Assembly (NCBI GenBank): GCA_964577805.1
Contig: CAZOAG010000002.1
Coordinates: forward strand, 1 to 64,000
Direction: 5' to 3'
Origin: CAZPRW01 sp964577805
GTDB taxonomy: Bacteria > Verrucomicrobiota > Verrucomicrobiia > Opitutales > JAIRKQ01
DNA: 64,000 nt
Numbering within the stretch: the stretch's first letter is position 1; every line of letters starts with the position of its first letter. Under the pieces are notes generated by a model, which saw nothing but the letters and a program-made list of their open reading frames with translations, made no database searches and was not told where the DNA came from. This document shows positions 29,956 to 40,120 of the stretch, one piece after another. A program made the position numbers and the translations under genes.

Positions 29956-30020
29956 GTGAGAAGTTAATAATAAGTAATGGAATTTACTTTTCGCTTTGCA
30001 TGCATACTATCCAATGATTT

Positions 30021-31817
30021 ATGGGATTTGGTGGCGTACATCAAATACAATATTTGGGAGATGAAGAATTAAAATCTTCATTTGGTGATACTGTACATTT
30101 TGGTGGAAAAACGATTCAGAAAGGGAAACAACAGTTGTCAGACAAGCGGCAAGTTGCCAAAGAAATTCATGAGTCTGGATGTGCAAAACCTTATATTGAG
30201 CACCATGCAAGTAATTTGTCGAAGGAACACTGTAACTTAGAAACATCTATTGATGTTCGTGATTGTAATATGAAAACATGGGATAATCATGGTCAGTCAA
30301 CACGTTGCAATGTAGATTTATATGATGGTGGTGAAGCACAAAATGTTACTGAAAACGCTTACAATACTGCTAATGACACTCAAAAACATGTGACGATAAA
30401 CGGTCAGCATGTTTTTGAAGAAGGCCGTCTTAGATATAAATCATTAGTAATTAAAAAAACTGTTGGGGAAATATTTGGGGCCATTGCAAATGCATTTAGT
30501 GGTGTAGTAGAACCATCTAAGAAGATCTTAGCGACATTATGTCAAAACCCAAATACAACGTCTGTTGCAATTGCATTAGCGAGTTTATTGTTCAACCCAG
30601 GATATGCAATAGCGAGGTTGACTGGATATGCCATTGATAGTGTTAAAAATAAAATATTAGAAATAGATACAAGTCAGCCACCGCAGGATTCATTCAGATC
30701 TAAAATAGGATACAACATAGCAAAATTTTTTCAAGAACACAAACGTACAGGAGAAGTTATTGCAGCGACAATTAGAATTGGTGTGCAATCAGTTGTTGCA
30801 TTTGCTGCTTTGGCTGTCAATCCGGTGTATATGGTGCAAGCGCTCATTGATTTGGCGGTCAATGTTGTGCGTAATGCGATACCGCCCCTTGGTAATTGGA
30901 TAGAAAAACATCCGATCATTACACAAATTGTTGTTACTACTATCACTCTAGCAGCACAATTGACAGTTGGAATATTGACAGGATCGTTGCCGCTCGCACT
31001 ATTTACGATGGCTCTTACATTAGTGACACAAATAATGGTTTCAAGTTATGGACAAAGCATCGCAGGATGGTGTATTGCTAAGATTCTTGACAGAAAGACG
31101 GAAGAAAATAATGTTGTTTTGTCAGATAAGGAACAAGACCGTATAGACAAAGCTAAAGAATGTATAGAAAAGGCCAAAGAGCCAATCGGAAGAATTGGTA
31201 ATGCTGTTTCCAATCTTATTGTTGGTGTATATGGCGTTGTAAATAAACTATATTCCCAAACAGTATCTGCGGTCGTAAGTGTTGTATTAGGATGCAATTT
31301 GAAGAATCCAAAAAATCAAGCAGGTGATTGGGATGGTCAGAATGTTACAAACGCAAAAAAGACAGTCGAATTAAAGCAAAAAACAGAGCAATCAGACAAA
31401 ACTGCAGAAATGATAGAACAAAAAGATGATGTCGGCGATAATGTCAAAGATAACCATTTCAAGCAAATACTTGAATGGCTTGAAGAAAAACTTCAACAAT
31501 TTGCAGATAAGTATAGGGCATGGGCATATACAGAAGAAACATCAGAACAGCAATCTGAAACAATATCTAATGAAATAAAGGAGCAAAGAGAAAATTTTGA
31601 TAGTACAGAACTGGCGACGGATCATGCTTTAACAAAGTATTGTGGTTTTGCAGGTAAAATGGATGAAGCTGAAGAAAAACTACAGAAATTTACAAAGGAA
31701 CACAATCCTTTTCAAATCTCTTCCGATCAAATGGATCAAAATGTACAACACATTACCAAAGAGCTCGTATCTGCTTTAATCGGTACGTTTAGCAATATGA
31801 CATTGGCCAGAAAATAA
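30021..31817 (+). CDS. Hydrophobic putative secreted protein, paralog B
   Basis: Unknown family, 598 aa, related to the preceding gene. Residues 1 to about 140 are polar with no signal peptide. Hydrophobic segments cover about 145-165, 176-210, 245-285 and 297-345, with a weaker one at 395-425. After that comes a charged, Glu/Lys/Gln-rich tail of coiled-coil character to the end. The module IEKHPIITQIVVTTITLAA (295-313), followed by SLPLALFTMALTLV and VSSYGQSI, aligns with paralog A's AYQHSVIAQCITTALSIAS, MPAVLAESALSLG and SSQFGTSI. QNPNTTSVAIAL aligns with QYPFTTSMVVFG. It is a candidate T3SS substrate inserted into host membrane; this is inference. Confidence 0.78.
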   Translation: MGFGGVHQIQYLGDEELKSSFGDTVHFGGKTIQKGKQQLSDKRQVAKEIHESGCAKPYIEHHASNLSKEHCNLETSIDVRDCNMKTWDNHGQSTRCNVDLYDGGEAQNVTENAYNTANDTQKHVTINGQHVFEEGRLRYKSLVIKKTVGEIFGAIANAFSGVVEPSKKILATLCQNPNTTSVAIALASLLFNPGYAIARLTGYAIDSVKNKILEIDTSQPPQDSFRSKIGYNIAKFFQEHKRTGEVIAATIRIGVQSVVAFAALAVNPVYMVQALIDLAVNVVRNAIPPLGNWIEKHPIITQIVVTTITLAAQLTVGILTGSLPLALFTMALTLVTQIMVSSYGQSIAGWCIAKILDRKTEENNVVLSDKEQDRIDKAKECIEKAKEPIGRIGNAVSNLIVGVYGVVNKLYSQTVSAVVSVVLGCNLKNPKNQAGDWDGQNVTNAKKTVELKQKTEQSDKTAEMIEQKDDVGDNVKDNHFKQILEWLEEKLQQFADKYRAWAYTEETSEQQSETISNEIKEQRENFDSTELATDHALTKYCGFAGKMDEAEEKLQKFTKEHNPFQISSDQMDQNVQHITKELVSALIGTFSNMTLARK

Positions 31818-31893
31818 CAGACTATGATATGTAATCATAACGGCAAGATAAATCTTGACGGCGTTGGGGATTTTTTGATTCATTATATGGGTG

Positions 31894-33438
31894 ATGGACG
31901 AACAACAGCAGCATAGTATGCTCAATGCTAAAAGTAAGTGTGGACAGATTGGCGATGTTATGGATAAAATTCTGTCGTTGGTAAAACGTAGAGGGTTCAT
32001 TTTTCGTGCATTTGATGTTTATGGTGGTTTCAATGGTTTTTTTGATTACGGTCCGCTTGGAGTAGAATTAAAACGTAACATAAAAAACGCATGGTGGCAT
32101 GATATGGTCACAGCACGACATGATGTTGTTGGAATAGATTGTTCTATAATTTCACACCCGAAAGTATGGGAAGCGTCTGGGCATTTAGCAGGGTTTTCTG
32201 ACCCAATGGTTGATTGTAAAGAATCGAAAATGAGATTCCGTGCAGATCAATTATTTTTTGCAGATGTCATCGTTGATGGTAAGTCAATTGGGTATGTGTG
32301 CGTGCAGGAATCAGATGATACATTGCGAGATGCTATCGCTGCTGCACAACAATTAAAGCGAAAATTATCATGTCCTGGTGATATGGAGGATCTTGTCCTA
32401 AAATGTGTGCAAGAGGCGACCAATGATGAGTTGACTAAAATTCCATCGCCTGTCACTGGAAGTATTGGGGTATTAACACCACCACGAGATTTTAATCTCA
32501 TGTTCAAAACGCATGTCGGGGCAGTGTCAGATGATACATCAGTGGCGTATTTGCGGCCAGAAACAGCACAAGGGATATTTGTAAACTTCTTAAATGTTGT
32601 AGCATCGACACGGGTAAAAATTCCATTCGGGATTGCTCAGATTGGGCGGTCGTTTCGAAACGAAATTACACCACGAAATTTTGTCTTCCGATCACGTGAG
32701 TTCGAACAGATGGAGATGGAATTTTTTATCGATGATAGAGAAGAATCCTGGCAGCATTGGCATAATTATTGGGTGACAGAACGTATGAAATGGCATAAAA
32801 GTATTGGGCTGCCAGAAGATATGTTATCGATTGATGTTCATAAACCAGAAAAGCTAGCACATTATTCTAAAGCATGTACTGATATTACGTTTAAATATCC
32901 ATTTGGTATACAAGAATTGGAAGGTATTGCAGCACGTGGTTGTTTTGATTTGACACAACATCAACAATACAGTGGAAAATCAATGGAGTTTTTTGATGAA
33001 ACACAGCATAGGAAATATATCCCACATGTCATTGAACCATCTGTTGGTGTTGATCGAACAGTATTGGCTGTATTATGTGCTGGATATGATGAAGATGAAG
33101 CAGATGGTGAATTAAGAACCGTATTGCGACTAAGTCCAAGGGTCGCACCGGTAAAAGTGGCAGTATTCCCATTGGTAAGAAATAATGAACATATTATGAA
33201 AATGGCGAATGATATTTTCCAAAAATTGCAACGACAATATAATGTATATTTTGATGCTAGCGGTGCCATTGGACGGCGATATCGTAGAATGGATGAAATC
33301 GGAACACCATATTGTGTCACTGTTGATTTTGAATCATTAGATGATAATGCATTTACATTGCGACATCGTGATTCTATGCAGCAAGAACGCATCGATATGA
33401 AAGATCTATTATCAATATTATTGGAAAATTGTTATTGA
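31894..33438 (+). CDS. glyS: Glycyl-tRNA synthetase (alpha2, class II)
   Basis: Charges tRNA-Gly. About 514 aa, the single-chain dimeric type as in Thermus and eukaryotes, not the alpha/beta tetramer. Seen: RRGFIFRAFDVYGGFNGFFDYGPLG, class II motif 2 SFRNEITPRNFVFRSREFEQMEMEFF, motif 3 near PSVGVDRTVLAVL, and the C-terminal anticodon-binding domain from about residue 410 (VAPVKVAVFPLV). I chose the first ATG; a GTG directly before it and internal ATGs at MLNAKS and MDKILS are alternatives. It sits just upstream of the chaperone-sctC pair. Confidence 0.95.
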   Translation: MDEQQQHSMLNAKSKCGQIGDVMDKILSLVKRRGFIFRAFDVYGGFNGFFDYGPLGVELKRNIKNAWWHDMVTARHDVVGIDCSIISHPKVWEASGHLAGFSDPMVDCKESKMRFRADQLFFADVIVDGKSIGYVCVQESDDTLRDAIAAAQQLKRKLSCPGDMEDLVLKCVQEATNDELTKIPSPVTGSIGVLTPPRDFNLMFKTHVGAVSDDTSVAYLRPETAQGIFVNFLNVVASTRVKIPFGIAQIGRSFRNEITPRNFVFRSREFEQMEMEFFIDDREESWQHWHNYWVTERMKWHKSIGLPEDMLSIDVHKPEKLAHYSKACTDITFKYPFGIQELEGIAARGCFDLTQHQQYSGKSMEFFDETQHRKYIPHVIEPSVGVDRTVLAVLCAGYDEDEADGELRTVLRLSPRVAPVKVAVFPLVRNNEHIMKMANDIFQKLQRQYNVYFDASGAIGRRYRRMDEIGTPYCVTVDFESLDDNAFTLRHRDSMQQERIDMKDLLSILLENCY

Positions 33439-33497
33439 GAAGATGTGTATTTAGCTTGCGCATTTTACGATATTATACACACTTGACGAACTTAGCG

Positions 33498-33950
33498 ATG
33501 GATTACGCAGAGGCCATAGATATTATTTCTGGATTATTCCGTATAAATCATTGGGCATGCAATGAATATGGTGAGCGGTACGCTGTATTAGATAATGATA
33601 TTGATATTCGAGTGTCGCAGAGCAGTACTGATACACTGGTATTACAAGGGATGTTTGGGGAAGTTATTCCAACAGGTACAGTATCTGCTGCCCTTGAACA
33701 TAAATTATCATATTTATTACAAGCAAATTTTATTCGTATTATTCATGATGATGATATTCTTGCGATCGATCGACAATTACAACGATTATCTATCACGAAG
33801 AATATATCATTGATGCGTGCTACATTCGAATCATTGAGCGATGATATTGATGCATTTATAAAATCTATGGACTTTTGGGACATGGCATTACAAAGAAAAT
33901 CATCAATGGCCGTCCTTTCACCATTATTAAGTTTTTCGTTACGCCGATGA
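33498..33950 (+). CDS. CesT-family type III secretion chaperone
   Basis: A 150-aa small acidic protein with the pattern of class I T3SS chaperones: N-terminal helix MDYAEAIDIISGLFRI, strands with VLDNDIDIRV and TDTLVLQGMFGEV, the region leading to LSYLLQANF, and a long C-terminal helix. Such proteins bind effectors or translocators in the cytoplasm and guide them to the secretion ATPase. Its stop overlaps the ATG of sctC (ATGA), so the two are translationally coupled. That location makes the assignment firmer than sequence alone. A TTG-started longer form is less likely. Confidence 0.75.
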   Translation: MDYAEAIDIISGLFRINHWACNEYGERYAVLDNDIDIRVSQSSTDTLVLQGMFGEVIPTGTVSAALEHKLSYLLQANFIRIIHDDDILAIDRQLQRLSITKNISLMRATFESLSDDIDAFIKSMDFWDMALQRKSSMAVLSPLLSFSLRR

Positions 33951-35809
33951 AAGTGTTGAAGTTACTTTTATTATTTATTGTGTTGATGTCGAATGTAAGG
34001 ACAATGGCAGCGGTTGACAACATTACACCTGCACAGAGATTGCCATTTGAAAATGCTAGTTATTATCACTTTGCTAAAGATCAGAGCCTGGCAGAATTGA
34101 TCAGAGATTTTTTTGCGATGCAAGGGATTACTGTCGTTGTTAGCGATAAAGTAGTTTACAATGCTAATGGACGGTTTAGTAAGATGGCACCGGAAGAATT
34201 TTGGGATTATATCACCAAAGCATATGGATTAGTATGGTTCTTTGATGGCAAAATAATGTTCGTATATTCAAATTCGGAATTGCAGACAGAGATCTTCCGA
34301 ATGGATACCGATGGTATTGGAACATTATCTCTCATTTTAGACAAATTAGGGTTTATTGCATCGGATTATTCCTTCCGTGGTGTCGGAGAAGCGAATGTAT
34401 TGATTGTGACAGCACCACCACAATATATCACCGTCATCCGTGATATTGCATCGAAATTTGTTCCGAGCAAAATTTCTGACACAACAATAGTAAAAGTATT
34501 TCCATTAAAATATGCTTGGGCATATGATATGTCATTTAATTATGCCAATGGGTCAATTACAGTACCTGGAGTAGCAACATTATTACAGAGCATAATTACT
34601 GGACAGTCATTGACTAATGCATTTTCACCATTCAATGTATCTGTTGGCAGCAGTGAAAAATCTGTACAATACCAACCAATGTTGGGGATTTTAGATGATA
34701 CACCGTCGTATGCCAAGGAAATGAATCAATCATTGCAAAAACAGAACAATGATAATAAAAATTCCAAACAGGATGGTAAAACATCAGAAAAAAATGTAGC
34801 AGATGTATCTGGTGCAACATTGCCAGGATTTATTACATGTGATCAACGATTGAATGCTATTATTATACGTGATAGTCGCGAAAACATGCCATTCTATGAA
34901 GATATTATTCAAAAATTGGATGTGTCCTGTGAAGTCATCAAGATCGATGTAGCAGTGGTTAATGTCAACAAGAATGCATCACGAGCATTGGGGGTCAATA
35001 TTCTGGGCGTAGGTAATGGCAGACATTCATTGGCTGTATCAACTGGTGATGCTAATTTGACACCTGGAACTGTTGGTGGTGGACAAGGCTCAATCGCTGG
35101 TCAATTTACCAATGTTGTTAGTGGATGGAGTGTTAACTGTGCATTAGACGCATTGGAACAAAATGGTAATGGTGAAACGTTAGCCAAGCCATCTGTTCTG
35201 ACATTGGATAATGTTGCTGCTATTATTGAAACCGACAAGACACAATATAGCAAAGTTTCTGGCCAATATAATTCCAATGCATATAGCCAAACTGCTACGA
35301 CAAAATTACAAGTAGTGCCGCATGTCATTCCAGATGAAGTTGATGAAGCCGGCAAACGTAAGATGAAATTATTTGTTGATATAGCTGAGGGTGATTTTGA
35401 AGATGTTGGTGCAGGAGCTGACCCTGTCATTACACAACATTCATTAAACACACAAGCGGTATTGTATGAAGGCCAGAGCCTGTTGATTGGTGGATATAAT
35501 ACAGAAGTACATACCAAAGAAAATGGTGGTATTCCAGTATTAAAGGATGTTCCATTGGTGGGAACAATATTCAAGCACAGCAGTACAGGAAAGACTGTAA
35601 AAGAACGAATTTATGTCGTCTCACCATCTGTAGTTGAGATACGCAGTGATGATCAAAAATATGCAAGATTTTTACAAGATGGTGAATTAGCGGCGACTGG
35701 AACATTAGACAGCGATGAGTGTTCTTTGAAGACACAGTGGCCATTGCAACGAAAATCGCAACAAAATGATCTTGTAAAACAAAGGAAATCTGGCCGCGAC
35801 AGACATTAA
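33947..35809 (+). CDS. sctC: Type III secretion outer-membrane secretin SctC
   Basis: The outer-membrane ring of the injectisome (YscC/HrcC/CdsC family), 620 aa. A signal peptide MKVLKLLLLFIVLMSNVRTMAA leads into the SctC-specific N0/N1 region: LAELIRDFFAMQGITVVVSD, FWDYITKAYGLVWFFDGKIMFVY and GVGEANVLIVTAPPQYITVIRDIA. The secretin domain follows, with TTKLQVVPHVI, NTQAVLYEGQSLLIGGY and IPVLKDVPLVGTIFKH. A Lys/Asn/Gln-rich linker at roughly 260-290 splits the halves. The ATG overlaps the chaperone stop; an upstream start would add residues without signal character. No other injectisome gene is in the window. Confidence 0.9.
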   Translation: MKVLKLLLLFIVLMSNVRTMAAVDNITPAQRLPFENASYYHFAKDQSLAELIRDFFAMQGITVVVSDKVVYNANGRFSKMAPEEFWDYITKAYGLVWFFDGKIMFVYSNSELQTEIFRMDTDGIGTLSLILDKLGFIASDYSFRGVGEANVLIVTAPPQYITVIRDIASKFVPSKISDTTIVKVFPLKYAWAYDMSFNYANGSITVPGVATLLQSIITGQSLTNAFSPFNVSVGSSEKSVQYQPMLGILDDTPSYAKEMNQSLQKQNNDNKNSKQDGKTSEKNVADVSGATLPGFITCDQRLNAIIIRDSRENMPFYEDIIQKLDVSCEVIKIDVAVVNVNKNASRALGVNILGVGNGRHSLAVSTGDANLTPGTVGGGQGSIAGQFTNVVSGWSVNCALDALEQNGNGETLAKPSVLTLDNVAAIIETDKTQYSKVSGQYNSNAYSQTATTKLQVVPHVIPDEVDEAGKRKMKLFVDIAEGDFEDVGAGADPVITQHSLNTQAVLYEGQSLLIGGYNTEVHTKENGGIPVLKDVPLVGTIFKHSSTGKTVKERIYVVSPSVVEIRSDDQKYARFLQDGELAATGTLDSDECSLKTQWPLQRKSQQNDLVKQRKSGRDRH

Positions 35810-36103
35810 TTGTGAAAACTGTTGTGATGTGTTGATAGAGATCAGATTGTTCTAATTTAGAATATCGCAATAACCGGTGAGAAAGAATATCTTCTTGCCG
35901 TTTATAATTTTATTCAGTCAAATATTTGGACAAAAATTATATTTTAATAACCCTCGCATGAACAATAATATGATGTTATACTTTCAAAGTCCTGTGTATT
36001 GCAATTATTGCTCCAGCCGCCAATCTTAGGAATAAAAAATTACATCATAAAAAATACTTGGCAAATAATAAAAACATTTTAAAGATATCAAACATTGCTA
36101 GTT

Positions 36104-36189
36104 GGTGGGATATCCAAGTGGCTAAAGGAAGCAGACTGTAAATCTGTCGAGGTTTCTCTTCAAGCGTTCGAATCGCTTTCCCACCACCA
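36104..36189 (+). tRNA. tRNA-Tyr (anticodon GTA)
   Basis: Acceptor GGTGGGA pairs with TCCCACC. The anticodon GTA lies in the loop of GCAGACTGTAAATCTGT, followed by a long variable arm, T-loop GTTCGAATC and an encoded CCA. The 294 bases before it hold no gene that I can support. Confidence 0.97.
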
Positions 36190-36221
36190 TTCTATCAGTT
36201 CCTGAAGTGATTAATTGTGTT

Positions 36222-36250
36222 TTGAATTTATTGCTAATAAGTGCTATGCT
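36222..36250 (+). promoter_or_regulatory. Possible sigma-70 promoter for the OTU protein gene
   Basis: TTGAAT, 17 bases, TATGCT, about 200 bases before the OTU gene start. It lies directly after tRNA-Tyr, in a segment with no other gene. Match and spacing are good, but the DNA is AT-rich, so chance is possible. Confidence 0.4.
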
Positions 36251-36452
36251 TTGAATCTTGAAAAGATTAGGGCATTGTGTTGCTTTTTATTGAACATTGT
36301 GCGAATTCGTCGATCTTGTACTATCATCAATATCAGTCTGTTACCATCTAGCAATCAATCTCGTGAACTCAATTACGGACGCATCAGCATTTCTTGTTTT
36401 TGTAATGTTTTTATTGACAAATCTTGATTATTATTGTTTTACGTGCGGTATT

Positions 36453-38825
36453 ATGGAAGTTAATTTTTTGACGCAAAATGATATTAATGCCATTAATGAC
36501 ATTGATGCAATTAGTGAACGCATACAAAACCAAGCTAATGCGCAGAACAATATTACTTTTCAATCTGTGAAAGAAAATCTTGAACCGCTCATAGTGCGAG
36601 CCAACAATAGTATTGAAAATGGTAAAGAGCTGGCGAGACGTGTTGTCAATGTCTTGGAAACATCTGGCGAAGTTGAAGGCCGGCCAGTTCGAAGAGACGA
36701 AAACATTGACATTGGAGCCCTTGCATCCAATCTTGAAAATTCAAGAAATGCTTTGGGGTTGATTTTAACAGCATATATGAGGTTTGAATCAATCTGTCAG
36801 AAGGTAAGTAGAGCTGTGGAGGCAGGACAAGTTCAACCAGAGCAAGTCGGAGTTTTGTTGAACAAGCTAGGCGATTTGGGAGCTAAATATAATGTTGCAG
36901 TATGCTCTCTGTTGCAAGCCAATCGTTTGTTAATGTATTATCCTACGACAGTACAACGCGAGCTAGATGATTTAACAAACGATTGTGTTGCATTGTTTGA
37001 TAAATTTTCTAAACGAGTGGATTTGTTTTCTGCAGAAACATTGCAAGATGACCTTAAAATTCTAAAAAAGTATCAAGAAATAATGGACAGTGTAGAAGCG
37101 CGCGCTTATGACATTAAGAATGTTCATAAGAATCTTCGAGAAAGCGAAGCATTAGTCGAGCGCAAAGATCTAGCAAGAGTCACAGAAGTTGCAATTTTAG
37201 ATAAATTGAATGGGCTCATCAATAACTGGCGTGGAGATCTAGTCAATTTTACTCAGCAATCTGAATTGAGTATAAATGATATTGAAAAAGCGACAGCAAT
37301 ATTGAGCGGTATTTATGCTGTTGCACGTTATTATAGTTCACTTTTTGCTGATATGAGTATTAAATTGACTGCGTATCATGAAGAGGTTAAAGATGGTTTA
37401 AGTAAGTATGTTCGAGATGCTCGTGCGATTGATACTATGGCGATGCAAGCAGCAGTGGTTCAAGGCTGTAAAATTGTTCAAGGTCTGGTAAATTGCGTGG
37501 ATGGTTTTAACAATAAATTGCAAGTAATTGGACAATCTAGAGAGCGCGATAATTGTGGTGAAAAATGCGATAGTGCCATGGAGGCGGTTCGCAATCTCAA
37601 TAATGATTTTGTTTCGGCCTGGCGTTTGTTTAATTACTCCCCGTTAAGGACACAATCGAATTTCGATTATTTTATTACAAATAAAAATTTCGATGTTGAA
37701 CACATATATGATCAGGAATGGCGCATTTGTAAAGGGTCGCTTGAACAGTTATTGACATTTGCACAATGTGGAGGTTTATTCAAGCAGTCGACATTGAAAG
37801 TTGATAAAAAATTATTTAAAATATTCAGAACAATGATATCGCGAGCCATAGATGATTGTCAACGTATAACGGATTCTAAGTCTTTTGACAAAGATGTTGT
37901 CAGAGAAAGACTTGAAGCGGTTCGGGAGGCCAAAGAATGTTTTGAAAAGATATATAATAAAGCTGTTGGTGTTTTGGGTGATAACGATCAGTTTGTTAAA
38001 GAGTCTTCTGACTGTTTGAAAGGAATTTGTGATAAGTACGATTGTTTGCCAAAAAGTGATACAGAAGGAGGTGATGATATAATTGGTACTACAGGTAATG
38101 TTGGCGCAAGTTTAGCGCATGAGCTATTCAGGGCCCATAGACATCTGCAGAATGTTTCAGGAAACAATAATAATTGTTTTTTTAATGCTGTGAATTTGCA
38201 GAGAGGTTATACATTGGCCGATCAAGATAGGTCAGATTTAGTCAATGAATTGAGAGGTGTTGTGCGTATTAACGAACAGGGTAACGATTGGCCTGCTGAT
38301 TCAGGATGTTTGATGAAGGTTGCGACATATTTACAACGTCCGATAGTTTTACTAGTGGATCAATACAGTGGTGATCAACTTGTTGTACAAGTTCAACTGG
38401 CTTGTTATCGCGATCAAAATCAACTGAATTACATACAATACGGTCTGCTTGATTTGATCATAACAGCAGATCGATTGCAAGAAAATAGCACGATCCTGAA
38501 CATTATAACGGACAAAGAGGATAATGTGTTGCCTGAATATTGCCTTGATCAAGCAAATGCCGTTGCTCGAGCATTAGGTGTTTGGAATGAAGATGCAAAT
38601 GTCATGGTTAACAATTTGAATGAAATGAGGGTCGTAGACGCGCTTAAACGTTTGTTGGACGATCAAAATGTTATAGTTTTGTATTTGAATGGCAGTGCGC
38701 AAGGTGGTCATTATCAAAGCTATCTTACTCAAGAACAGAATCGACGAGTGCAACAACAGCAAACACATAAACGGCCATTTATCAAAACCGGAAAACATAA
38801 TGCTTTTAAAAGAAGAAGGTTATAG
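36453..38825 (+). CDS. OTU-domain cysteine protease, putative deubiquitinase effector
   Basis: 790 aa, no signal peptide, about 560 residues of helical, coiled-coil-like sequence, then an OTU-like domain. The nucleophile is C575 in GNNNNCFFNAV (family pattern D-G-N-C-[LF]-[FY]-x-[AS]; here Asn replaces the first Asp). The C-terminal histidine is H753 in QGGHYQSYL, the OTU H-Y motif. The last residues KRPFIKTGKHNAFKRRRL resemble a bipartite nuclear localisation signal. OTU proteases remove ubiquitin, and bacterial ones (ChlaOTU, Legionella Lot proteins) are secreted into host cells. The start was moved to the ATG before EVNFLTQND, since the upstream extension is hydrophobic and non-coding in character. 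Secretion by the T3SS is inferred. Confidence 0.82.
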   Translation: MEVNFLTQNDINAINDIDAISERIQNQANAQNNITFQSVKENLEPLIVRANNSIENGKELARRVVNVLETSGEVEGRPVRRDENIDIGALASNLENSRNALGLILTAYMRFESICQKVSRAVEAGQVQPEQVGVLLNKLGDLGAKYNVAVCSLLQANRLLMYYPTTVQRELDDLTNDCVALFDKFSKRVDLFSAETLQDDLKILKKYQEIMDSVEARAYDIKNVHKNLRESEALVERKDLARVTEVAILDKLNGLINNWRGDLVNFTQQSELSINDIEKATAILSGIYAVARYYSSLFADMSIKLTAYHEEVKDGLSKYVRDARAIDTMAMQAAVVQGCKIVQGLVNCVDGFNNKLQVIGQSRERDNCGEKCDSAMEAVRNLNNDFVSAWRLFNYSPLRTQSNFDYFITNKNFDVEHIYDQEWRICKGSLEQLLTFAQCGGLFKQSTLKVDKKLFKIFRTMISRAIDDCQRITDSKSFDKDVVRERLEAVREAKECFEKIYNKAVGVLGDNDQFVKESSDCLKGICDKYDCLPKSDTEGGDDIIGTTGNVGASLAHELFRAHRHLQNVSGNNNNCFFNAVNLQRGYTLADQDRSDLVNELRGVVRINEQGNDWPADSGCLMKVATYLQRPIVLLVDQYSGDQLVVQVQLACYRDQNQLNYIQYGLLDLIITADRLQENSTILNIITDKEDNVLPEYCLDQANAVARALGVWNEDANVMVNNLNEMRVVDALKRLLDDQNVIVLYLNGSAQGGHYQSYLTQEQNRRVQQQQTHKRPFIKTGKHNAFKRRRL

Positions 38826-39473
38826 TTGGAATTCTCCAATCATATAATCAATGACTACAATGTTGGCATGTCGATTGTTTGGCATGCCAATAGTGGTTTA
38901 GTATAGTGGTCAGTATAATGTTGACATTTTTTCATTTGGTATATGCGTATTGTAGACGGTTGGTTTGTTCTGGATGTGGTACTTTTGGTTTTCGACTCTG
39001 TGACGGTATGATTTCATGCGCAATTAATGCGCGGTTATTTGTATGATGTTATATACTTTTTTGTTGTATGTTTTGTGACAGATTTGGTATTACTATATGC
39101 GGATAAATTTGTATGATTACGCAATTATTAATGATGCGGCAATACATTGATAAGAAGACGATTGGCGGATTGATGTTTGTTCTAAATTTGGAAGATTTAT
39201 GATACCTGATTTTGGTGGAATGTACAATTTTATCAATAAGAACGATTTGTATATCGTTTGTGTCAAGTTAATTGGCATATTTTATTATAATAAACCAACA
39301 AATATGATACATAGTAATGGCATTATTATGCTCGATTGATTGAATTGAGAAAAAATTTTATATATAACTTTTATATGACAATCATATCGTGAATGATCTT
39401 GATGTATTGATATACTAGTATCAAATTTCGGAAGCACCGTTCTATAAAATAGAATGATATAAAATCTATCACA
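38826..39473. other. Intergenic spacer, 648 bp
   Basis: T- and G-rich on the plus strand, between two convergent genes. I see no RNA gene (tmRNA, SRP RNA and RNase P landmarks are absent) and no supported frame. A short dyad AGAATGA...TCATTCT overlaps the stop of the Nudix gene and could act in termination. Confidence 0.55.
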
Positions 39474-40031
39474 TCATTCTAACATCAAAAATCGTGTGAT
39501 GGCTGCAATTGTTATACAGTGAGAGATCGTACCGGTTTGAACAGCTTTAATGAGATTTTCGCGTGAATATAATAATGTTTGAAGGTCTTCAAATTCATCG
39601 AAATTGGTATAATCTGTACATTTACAATTTTTTATATGAACAACGTATACTCGGTTCGTTTGAATGGCTGGGTTAGGCAATAATGTCGCTATTACAGTTG
39701 CTTCGTCGCCAGTATATCCTGTTTCTTCTACCAATTCACGACGGGCAGCATCAATAATAGATTCATCAGTGTCCATGATTCCGCCAGGAAGTTCTAATGA
39801 TATTTCCTTGGATCCAAATCTAAATTGCCGGACAAGTACTATATCATGGTCAATAGTCTCGGCAACAACTTGTACCCAATCATTGCTCTTAATAATCACA
39901 AAATCACCAGATTTATCAGATGATAGGTTATGGAACTGGCACTTATATGTTTGAAAAATTTTATAATCAACGTCCAATTCACATGTAGATTGTTCCCACA
40001 ATGATGGTGGTGTGGAATTATTATTTTCCAT
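39474..40031 (-). CDS. Nudix hydrolase, ADP-ribose pyrophosphatase-like
   Basis: Hydrolyses nucleoside diphosphates linked to another group; the domain plan resembles ADP-sugar pyrophosphatases (NudF). 185 aa. The Nudix box GGIMDTDESIIDAARRELVEETGY (G-x5-E-x7-REUxEExGU) is complete and is preceded by VRQFRFGSKEISLELPGG as in NudF. ATG at MENNNST was chosen; a TTG six codons upstream is the alternative. Confidence 0.88.
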   Translation of the reverse strand: MENNNSTPPSLWEQSTCELDVDYKIFQTYKCQFHNLSSDKSGDFVIIKSNDWVQVVAETIDHDIVLVRQFRFGSKEISLELPGGIMDTDESIIDAARRELVEETGYTGDEATVIATLLPNPAIQTNRVYVVHIKNCKCTDYTNFDEFEDLQTLLYSRENLIKAVQTGTISHCITIAAITRFLMLE

Positions 40032-40120
40032 AGTATTATGATAGAACAATTATATTTAATATTTTCAATGCATCATTTTATTGCAAAAATTTTGGACGTT
40101 ACTAGTATCTCGAGTCCTCA

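Noticed and set aside
36297..36452. N-terminal membrane segment of the OTU protein
   Set aside because: The frame continues upstream, but the next ATG begins a normal polar N-terminus and a candidate promoter with a long leader lies before it.
38826..39473. Structured RNA (tmRNA, SRP RNA, RNase P RNA)
   Set aside because: None of the conserved cores of these RNAs could be found.
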